Positions 58,544-64,000 of a DNA stretch of 64,000 nt are shown one piece after another. Source of the DNA: DASSUW01 sp963803335. GTDB lineage: Bacteria > Actinomycetota > Thermoleophilia > Solirubrobacterales > Solirubrobacteraceae. A program made the translations under genes and the position numbers. The first letter of the stretch is position 1; each line of letters opens with the position of its first letter. The DNA lies in contig CAWDME010000005.1 in NCBI GenBank assembly GCA_963803335.1, positions 62,001 through 126,000 of the forward strand. The letters run 5' to 3'. The notes under the pieces were generated by a model. The model was not told the origin of the DNA. It was given only the letters and a program-made list of their open reading frames with translations, and searched no databases.

Positions 58544-59040
58544 CCTCCTGCGGGTGCTCCGTGCGACGGCGCCTCCGGATCCCAGCGTCCGTCGATGCCG
58601 ACCGTGCCGGTGACCGGGTTCGCGTCCGCCGGGTCGTTCTCGCGGGCATAGGCGAACGTCATCCGCACCTCGGTGCCCCGGCCGGCGCTACCGCGCAGCT
58701 CGAAGGCGTCCGACAGCGCGGCGATGAGGGGCAGGCCGAGGCCGAGCGCCGGCGGCTCGGAGCGCGCCGGGCGTGGCTGGATGCCGCTGCCGTGATCGCG
58801 CACCACGATCGTCAGCCCCTCCTCACCCGCGCGCATCTCGACCTCGAGCATCCCGGTGTCGGAGTCATACGCATGCACCACGACGTTGGTGCAGGCCTCG
58901 GTGACCGCCATCTTCATGTCGGCCAGCACCGACGCCTCGAAGTCGAGCGCGTCCGCCATCCCCGCCAGTGCCTGCCGCACCACGCCCACGCCCTCGGGGC
59001 GCGCGGGCATCGTCAGCACGACCTCGGGGCGGTCGGTCAT
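58540..59040 (-). CDS. anti-sigma regulatory kinase (RsbW type) with C-terminal extension
   Basis: A 166-residue HATPase_c protein: LTMPARPEGVGVVRQALAGMADAL, N box MKMAVTEACTNVVVHAY, G1 RDHGSGI and G2 ALGLGLPLI, all intact. It is very similar in layout to the kinase at 47.5 kb. The last ~30 residues (ARENDPADANPVTG onward) are an extra disordered tail. The ATG overlaps the stop of the upstream STAS gene (ATGA), giving the classic antagonist-kinase pair. Confidence 0.9.
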   Translation of the reverse strand: MTDRPEVVLTMPARPEGVGVVRQALAGMADALDFEASVLADMKMAVTEACTNVVVHAYDSDTGMLEVEMRAGEEGLTIVVRDHGSGIQPRPARSEPPALGLGLPLIAALSDAFELRGSAGRGTEVRMTFAYARENDPADANPVTGTVGIDGRWDPEAPSHGAPAGG

Positions 59041-59408
59041 TCGCCCGCGCCGTTCGTCCTGGCTGCCGCGATGGCTTCGTCTCTTCGACGCACGACCGGA
59101 AGAACGGGCACCAGACCGGTGATGTCGAGGATGCGCTGCACTCCCGGCTCCACGGTGTCGCCGACGCAGACCACGAAGCCCTGATGGGCTTCGAGCGCGC
59201 GGCGCCGCGCGTCGAGAAGCGCGCCCAGCACCGACGAGTCGACGAACGTCGCGGCCGTGAGGTCGACGACGATGCCGCCACCGCGGTCAAGCGCCTCGTC
59301 GAGGCGCTCGCGCAGCGTGGGTGCGGTGTAGATGTCGTGCTCGCCTTCAACGACGACGACCACGACATCCCCTGCGGTGTCGTCGAGCACGATGGGGTTG
59401 GCTTCCAT
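59037..59408 (-). CDS. STAS-domain anti-sigma factor antagonist
   Basis: A 123-residue RsbV-like protein: VVVVVVEGEHDIYTAPTLRERL, then IVVDLTAATFVDSSVLGALLDARR with the phosphorylatable DSS. It is coupled to the kinase that follows. ATG 59408 is preferred; TTG 59420 lies two bases from a perfect GGGTAT box and would be too close for its transcript. It is probably induced by the sigma factor it helps to release. Confidence 0.9.
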   Translation of the reverse strand: MEANPIVLDDTAGDVVVVVVEGEHDIYTAPTLRERLDEALDRGGGIVVDLTAATFVDSSVLGALLDARRRALEAHQGFVVCVGDTVEPGVQRILDITGLVPVLPVVRRRDEAIAAARTNGAGE

Positions 59409-59421
59409 ACGGGCATGCAAG

Positions 59422-59446
59422 ATACCCGGATCCCCGGCCGCCTAAC
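59422..59446 (-). promoter_or_regulatory. SigB/SigF-type promoter of the STAS-kinase pair
   Basis: On the minus strand GTTA (59443-59446), 15 bases, GGGTAT (59422-59427), 13 bases before ATG 59408. On the other strand GGGTAC (59457-59462) lies ten bases before the ligase ATG but lacks a GT-type -35. Confidence 0.65.
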
Positions 59447-59472
59447 TCCCACGGCCGGGTACCCGCATTCCA

Positions 59473-60903
59473 ATGGCCAGGAACCTCGATTCGTATCGCC
59501 GAAAGCGTGACTTCTCGGCCACACCGGAGCCTTCCGGCGATGAGGCGCCGTACGCCAAGGAACGCACCGCGAGGTTCGTCGTCCAGGAGCACCACGCCCG
59601 CTCGCTGCACTGGGACCTGCGCCTCGAGCACGACGGCGCGCTGGCCTCATGGGCGGTGCCGAAGGGGATCCCGCCCGACCCGCGCAAGAACCATCTCGCC
59701 GTCAGGACCGAGGATCACCCGCTCGAGTACCTCGACTTCCACGGCGACATCCCGCAGGGCCAGTACGGGGCCGGGACGATGGCGATCTGGGACCGCGGCA
59801 CGTACGAGACGCACAAGTGGCGCGACAAGGAGGTGATGGTCACCTTCCACGGCGAGCGCGTCCGCGGCCGCTACGTGCTGTTCCGCACGGACGGCGACAA
59901 CTGGATGATCCACCGGATGGATCCGCCGCAGGATCCGGACCGCGAGCCGATGCCGGACCGGATCGAGCCGATGCTCGCGCGCACCGCTCACCTGCCCGGT
60001 GACGACCGCAAGTGGGCGTACGAGATCAAGTGGGACGGCGTGCGCGGGATCGCCTACGTCGAAGGCGGCCGGATGCGGCTGGAGGCGCGTAGCGGGCGCG
60101 ACATCACCGGTCGCTACCCGGAGCTGCGCGAGCTCGGCCGCGCGCTGGCGGGCCGCGAGGCGGTGCTCGACGGCGAGGTCGTCGCCTTCGACACCGACGG
60201 GCGGCCGAGCTTCCAGAAGCTCCAGGGCCGCATGCACCTGACCTCCGAGCACACCGTGCGACGGCTCGCCCAGAGCGACCCGGTCCACTATGTGATCTTC
60301 GACCTGCTGTGGCTCGACGGCCACTCCCTGTGCGCGCTGCCGTACACCGAGCGGCGCGAGAAGCTGCTCGAGCTCGGGCTCGACGGGCCGACCTGGCGGA
60401 CGCCGGCCAACCACGTCGGCGACGGCGCCGCGATGCTCGAGGCGTCACGCGCGCAGGGGCTGGAGGGCATCATCGCCAAGCGGCTCGACTCCCCGTACGC
60501 GCCGGGCCGCCGGTCACCGAACTGGGTGAAGGTCAAGAACGTGCGCCGGACCGACGTGGTGATCGGCGGTTGGCTGCCGGGCGAGGGCAAGCGCGAGGGG
60601 CGGTTCGGGGCGCTCGTCGTCGGCTACTACGAAGACGGTGACCTCAAGTACGCCGGGCGTGTCGGCACGGGCTTCGACGAGGCCGAGCTCGAGCGGCTCG
60701 GGCGCTCGCTCGCCGACCTCGCGCGCGACCGCAGCCCCTTCGCCGGCCGCCAGCCGCCGCGCGAGACGCATTTCGTCGAGCCGGTGCTGGTGGCCGCGGT
60801 TGGGTATGGGGAGTGGACGCAGGCCAACACGCTGCGGCACCCGCGCTATCTGGGCCTGCGCGACGACATCGACCCCGAGACCGTGGAGTTCAACGACGCA
60901 TGA
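59473..60903 (+). CDS. ligD: LigD-type DNA ligase: 3'-phosphoesterase plus ATP-dependent ligase
   Basis: A 476-residue two-domain protein. The N-terminal phosphoesterase (about 10-150) shows RFVVQEHHARSLHWDLRLEHDG and the His/Asp metal sites. The ligase (about 165-470) has the AMP-accepting K186 in IKWDGVRG, DGEVVAF, and VKVKNVRRTD. The primase/polymerase domain of full LigD is absent and no Ku gene is visible. It probably seals ends in non-homologous end joining or base repair. GGGTAC ten bases upstream hints at stress control. Confidence 0.9.
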   Translation: MARNLDSYRRKRDFSATPEPSGDEAPYAKERTARFVVQEHHARSLHWDLRLEHDGALASWAVPKGIPPDPRKNHLAVRTEDHPLEYLDFHGDIPQGQYGAGTMAIWDRGTYETHKWRDKEVMVTFHGERVRGRYVLFRTDGDNWMIHRMDPPQDPDREPMPDRIEPMLARTAHLPGDDRKWAYEIKWDGVRGIAYVEGGRMRLEARSGRDITGRYPELRELGRALAGREAVLDGEVVAFDTDGRPSFQKLQGRMHLTSEHTVRRLAQSDPVHYVIFDLLWLDGHSLCALPYTERREKLLELGLDGPTWRTPANHVGDGAAMLEASRAQGLEGIIAKRLDSPYAPGRRSPNWVKVKNVRRTDVVIGGWLPGEGKREGRFGALVVGYYEDGDLKYAGRVGTGFDEAELERLGRSLADLARDRSPFAGRQPPRETHFVEPVLVAAVGYGEWTQANTLRHPRYLGLRDDIDPETVEFNDA

Positions 60904-61742
60904 GACAGCTTGCCGGCACCGACGTGTTCCCCATCGGACTCGGCGAGATGCCGATGTCGCTGTCGAGCCGCCCGCCCGAGGAGCGCTCGATCCGCACCGT
61001 CCACGCCGCGCTCGACGCCGGGGTGAACCTGATCGACACGGCCGACGCCTACGCGTGGGACCACACCGACATCGGCCACGGCGAGCGGCTGCTCGCGCAG
61101 GCGCTGCGCGGTCGTCGCGACGGCGTGATCGTCGCGACCAAGGGCGGGCACACCCGCAATGGCGAGGCGTGGGAGCTCGACGGCCGGCCGGAGCACATCC
61201 GCGCCGCCTGCGAGGCGTCCCTGCGCGCGCTGGAGACCGACCGGATCGACCTCTACCAGTTCCACCGCCCCGACCCGAACGTGCCCTACGAGGAGTCGAT
61301 CGGCGCGTTCAAGGAGCTGCAGGACGAGGGCAAGGTGCGCTGGGTCGGGATCTCCAACGCCGACGTCGAGCAGATCGAGCTGGCGTGCTCGATCGTCGAC
61401 GTCGTGTCCGTGCAGAACCAGCTCTCGCTCGACTTCCGCTCCCCGATCGACAAGGGCGAGGTCAAGCTGTGCGAGGAGCGCGGGATCGCCTTCCTTCCCT
61501 GGTCGCCGCTCGGCGGGATCAAGAACGCCGCCGACGCGGCCGGCAGCCACGACCCGGTCCGCGACGCCGCCGACGCGCACGCCGTCTCGCCCCAGCAGGT
61601 CGCGCTCGCGTGGCTGCTCTCGCTGAGCCCGGTGGTGATCCCGATCCCCGGGGCAAGCCGCCCGGAGTCGATCCAGGATTCGGTGCGCGCGGTCGACCTC
61701 GAGCTGACCGACGACGAGCTGGCGGCGATCGGAGCGGCATGA
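60900..61742 (+). CDS. aldo/keto reductase
   Basis: A 280-residue TIM-barrel oxidoreductase: GVNLIDTADAYAWDHTDIGHGERLLAQAL with the catalytic Asp/Tyr, IVATKGGH with the Lys, DLYQFHRPDP with the His-containing strand, and PIPGASRPESIQDS binding the NADPH phosphate. The substrate is unknown. The ATG overlaps the ligase stop (ATGA) and its stop overlaps the CDGSH gene, so all three genes are coupled. Confidence 0.9.
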   Translation: MRQLAGTDVFPIGLGEMPMSLSSRPPEERSIRTVHAALDAGVNLIDTADAYAWDHTDIGHGERLLAQALRGRRDGVIVATKGGHTRNGEAWELDGRPEHIRAACEASLRALETDRIDLYQFHRPDPNVPYEESIGAFKELQDEGKVRWVGISNADVEQIELACSIVDVVSVQNQLSLDFRSPIDKGEVKLCEERGIAFLPWSPLGGIKNAADAAGSHDPVRDAADAHAVSPQQVALAWLLSLSPVVIPIPGASRPESIQDSVRAVDLELTDDELAAIGAA

Positions 61743-61963
61743 AAGACGTCGTCATCACCCCGTACCGCGACGGCCCGCTGCTCGTGCGCGGACCGGTGCG
61801 GATGACCGACCAGGACGGCAACGAGATCCTCGTCGATCGCAAGACGATCGCGCTCTGCCGCTGCGGCAAGTCGCGTCTGCGGCCGTTCTGCGACGGCACG
61901 CACAAGCTGGTGCGCTTCCGCGCTCCGAGTGGGCCTGAGAACGGCCGCGGGGAGCCTGGCTAG
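61739..61963 (+). CDS. CDGSH iron-sulfur domain protein
   Basis: A 74-residue protein with C40, C42, C51 and H55 in CRCGKSRLRPFCDGTH, the Cys3His ligand set of a 2Fe-2S CDGSH cluster; Thr replaces Ser. There is no membrane anchor, so it is cytosolic. Such proteins handle redox or cluster transfer. The overlap with the reductase gene suggests an electron-transfer pair. Confidence 0.9.
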   Translation: MKDVVITPYRDGPLLVRGPVRMTDQDGNEILVDRKTIALCRCGKSRLRPFCDGTHKLVRFRAPSGPENGRGEPG

Positions 61964-61990
61964 TCCGCGCGGTCGGTTAGGCTGCCGCGC

Positions 61991-62857
61991 GTGACGACCC
62001 CTCGCCTGCTCGTCGCGCTGCTCGCAGCGGCGGCGCTGACGTTCGCCGCCTGCGGCAGCTCCGACGACGAGCCCAGCAACCAGAAGGCGGCCAGCACGCC
62101 TGCCGCGTCGTCGTGCGAGAAGGCCGACCTCGATCTCGTGACCGGCGGCCAGCTCACGGTCGGCACCGACAAGCCGGCGTTCCCGCCCTACTTCGAGAAC
62201 GACGACCCGACGAACGGCAAGGGCTTCGAGAGCGCGGTCGCGTACGCGATCGCCGACCAGCTCGGGTTCGACAAGAGCGAGGTCAAGTGGAAGGTCGTGC
62301 CGTTCAACGCCTCGTTCAAGCCGGGGCCGAAGGACTTCGACTTCGACGTCAACCAGATCTCGATCAACGAGCAGCGCAAGCGGGCGGTCGACTTCTCCGA
62401 CCCGTACTACACGGCGCCGCAGGGCGTGATCGCGCCCAAGGGCTCGGCGGCGGCCGGCGCCACGAGCCTGAGCGAGCTCGCCGACAAGACGATCGGCGTG
62501 CAGATCGGCACGACGAGCCTCGAGGCCGTCACCACGAGCATCAAGCCGAGCAAGCAGCCGAAGGTGTTCGACGACTCCAACGCCGTCGTCACCGCCCTCA
62601 AGCAGGGCCAGGTCGACGCCGTGGTGACCGACCTCCCGACCGCCTTCTACATCACCGCGGCGCAGGTGCCGAGCTCGAAGATCGTCGGCCAGTTCTCGGC
62701 GCCGGGCGGCGACGAGTGGGGCGCCCTGCTGGAGAAGGACTCGAAGCTGACGGCGTGCGTGAGCAAGGCGATCGCCGCGCTGAAGTCCTCGGGCGACCTC
62801 GACAAGATCACGCAGAAGTGGATGGGCCAGTCGGCCGGCGCTCCCGAGCTCCAGTAG
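61991..62857 (+). CDS. amino-acid ABC transporter substrate-binding lipoprotein
   Basis: A 288-residue lipoprotein (lipobox LTFAAC, Cys21) with a bacterial extracellular solute-binding family 3 domain: LTVGTDKPAFPPYFEND, FDFDVNQISINEQRKRAVDFSDPYY, IGVQIGTTSLEAV and VVTDLPTAFYI. It captures a polar amino acid or similar. GTG 61991 follows TAGGCT (61978-61983) by exactly seven bases, so it is probably leaderless. It heads the ABC operon at the window's end. Confidence 0.9.
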   Translation: MTTPRLLVALLAAAALTFAACGSSDDEPSNQKAASTPAASSCEKADLDLVTGGQLTVGTDKPAFPPYFENDDPTNGKGFESAVAYAIADQLGFDKSEVKWKVVPFNASFKPGPKDFDFDVNQISINEQRKRAVDFSDPYYTAPQGVIAPKGSAAAGATSLSELADKTIGVQIGTTSLEAVTTSIKPSKQPKVFDDSNAVVTALKQGQVDAVVTDLPTAFYITAAQVPSSKIVGQFSAPGGDEWGALLEKDSKLTACVSKAIAALKSSGDLDKITQKWMGQSAGAPELQ

Positions 62858-62860
62858 CTC

Positions 62861-63679
62861 GTGGCTGAGGCCGTCGCCAGCCGGCGGGCCGTGCGGGCCG
62901 CCGCGCGGCGGCGGCGGGGCCGGCGCGGCGCCGCGATCGCCGCGCTCTCGACGATCGTCGTCATCGGCGGCCTGATCGCGATCATCGTGACCAGCCCGGG
63001 CTGGGACGAGGTCAAGCAGACGTTCTTCTCCTGGCCGGACTTCAAGCGCGCGTTCCCCGACGTGCTGAAGGGCTTCTGGCTCGACGTGCGGCTGTTCTGC
63101 ATCGTCGAGGTGGTGGTGCTCGCGCTCGGCCTGCTCGTCGCGCTCGTGCGCACCACGCGCGCGCCGGCGCTGTTCCCGGTGCGGCTGATCGCCGTCGTGT
63201 TCACCGACGTGCTGCGCGGCGTGCCGACGATCCTGCTCGTGTTCCTGATCGGCTTCGGCGTCCCGGCGCTGGGGCTCGCCGGCGTGCCGACCGACCCGCT
63301 CGTGCTCGGGGCCGCCGCGCTCGCGCTGTCCTACTCCGCCTATGTCGCCGAGGTGTACCGGGCGGGGATCCGCTCGGTACATCCGAGCCAGCGCGCGGCG
63401 GCGCTCGCGCTCGGGCTGACCGAGCTGCAGGCGTTGCGGCACGTGATCCTGCCACAGGCGGTCCGGCGCGTGGTGCCGCCGCTGCTCAACGACTTCGTCG
63501 CGCTGCAGAAGGACGTTGCGCTGGTGTCGATCCTCGGGCTGCTGGAAGCGTTCCGAGTCGCGCAGATCGACGCGTCGTACAACTTCAACTACACGCCGCT
63601 GCTCGCGGCTGCGTGTCTGTACCTGTGCGTCACGATCCCGCTGGCGCGGGTGGTCGACCGGCTGCAGGAGCGCTCGTGA
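62861..63679 (+). CDS. amino-acid ABC transporter permease (HisM/GlnP type)
   Basis: A 272-residue permease with a basic N-terminal tail and about five to six membrane helices. The EAA-like loop reads RSVHPSQRAAALALGLTELQALRHVILPQAVRRVVPPLLN, which docks on the ATPase. It begins three bases after the binding-protein stop, and its own stop overlaps the ATPase start (GTGA). Confidence 0.9.
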   Translation: MAEAVASRRAVRAAARRRRGRRGAAIAALSTIVVIGGLIAIIVTSPGWDEVKQTFFSWPDFKRAFPDVLKGFWLDVRLFCIVEVVVLALGLLVALVRTTRAPALFPVRLIAVVFTDVLRGVPTILLVFLIGFGVPALGLAGVPTDPLVLGAAALALSYSAYVAEVYRAGIRSVHPSQRAAALALGLTELQALRHVILPQAVRRVVPPLLNDFVALQKDVALVSILGLLEAFRVAQIDASYNFNYTPLLAAACLYLCVTIPLARVVDRLQERS

Positions 63680-64000
63680 CGGCGGTCCTCGAGGTGCGCG
63701 GCGTCACGAAGGCCTACGACGACGTCGAGGTGCTGCGCGGCATCGACCTGTCGGTGCCCGAGCACCACGCCGTGGCGCTGATCGGCGCGTCCGGCTCGGG
63801 CAAGTCGACGCTGCTGCGCTGCGTGGACCTGCTCGAGGAGATCGACGACGGCGACGTGTTGCTCGACGGCGACGTGATCACCGACCCGGCGGTCGACCCC
63901 GCGGCCGTGCGCCGCCGGCTCGGGATGGTCTTCCAGGCGTTCAATCTCTTCCCGCATATGACCGTGCTCGAGAACGTCGCGCTCGGGCCGGTGCGGGCGC
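63676..64000 (+). CDS. amino-acid ABC transporter ATP-binding protein, N-terminal part
   Basis: 108 codons from GTG 63676 to the window edge. Visible are VTKAYDDVEVLRGIDLSV, Walker A GASGSGKST and the Q-loop FQAFNLFPHMTVLENV, typical of GlnQ/HisP ATPases for polar amino acids. The signature and Walker B motifs lie beyond the edge. Confidence 0.9.
   Translation, partial: MTAVLEVRGVTKAYDDVEVLRGIDLSVPEHHAVALIGASGSGKSTLLRCVDLLEEIDDGDVLLDGDVITDPAVDPAAVRRRLGMVFQAFNLFPHMTVLENVALGPVRA

Overview
The window is a GC-rich bacterial chromosome segment with tightly packed genes on both strands. Several features suggest an actinobacterium, probably of class Thermoleophilia (Solirubrobacter/Conexibacter-like). 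They are the PspA/PspAA/PspAB/HtpX set, two ydaO-type c-di-AMP riboswitches in front of cell-wall hydrolases, an LLM-family (F420-type) oxidoreductase, FHA proteins, a MarP-like CvpA-protease and SigB/SigF-type sigma factors. Placement is inferred from gene content; no rRNA or tRNA gene was seen to confirm it.

Layout. 0-9 kb: end of a thiolase, BI-1 membrane protein, FHA protein, kinase-like protein, xseA/xseB, luciferase-like oxidoreductase. A decaying patch follows, with a broken HAD pseudogene and a metallophosphoesterase cut off before its last metal-binding motif, then a cell-wall-binding lipoprotein. 9-13 kb: c-di-AMP riboswitch with NlpC/P60 protein, and the phage-shock module as two converging operons (pspA-pspAA against htpX-pspAB). 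12.7-19.3 kb: second c-di-AMP riboswitch with an M23 peptidase, then lgt-lysA-hom-thrC-thrB, a lysine/threonine pathway run with overlapping genes. 19.3-29.3 kb: GlcG-like protein, L,D-transpeptidase, ParA, FHA, penicillin-binding protein, MarP-like protease, topoisomerase III, LysR. 29.3-38.7 kb: EamA transporter, paired membrane proteins, and an AddB/AddA-like helicase-nuclease pair. 38.7-41.9 kb: two-component system, YihY protein.

From about 41.9 to 59.5 kb lies a general-stress island: an ANTAR regulator, two SigB/SigF-family sigma factors and one SigA-like factor, three STAS antagonists, two anti-sigma kinases plus a degenerate third, a multi-sensor PP2C phosphatase, a Crp-like regulator, and classic stress effectors (BON, CsbD, DJ-1/PfpI, cupin, small acidic and Pro-rich peptides). 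Many of these genes carry the same upstream motif, GTnn-N14-16-GGGTA(C/G/T), often ending 9-10 bases before the start codon. This looks like a largely leaderless stress regulon whose regulators and targets are clustered together. The window ends with a LigD-type ligase / aldo-keto reductase / CDGSH operon and a polar amino-acid ABC importer whose ATPase runs off the edge.

Other patterns are frequent start codons placed 7-9 bases after a TAnnnT box (leaderless or nearly leaderless mRNAs), GTGA/ATGA stop-start overlaps, and GC-rich hairpins between converging genes, some of which belong to a small dispersed palindromic repeat family.
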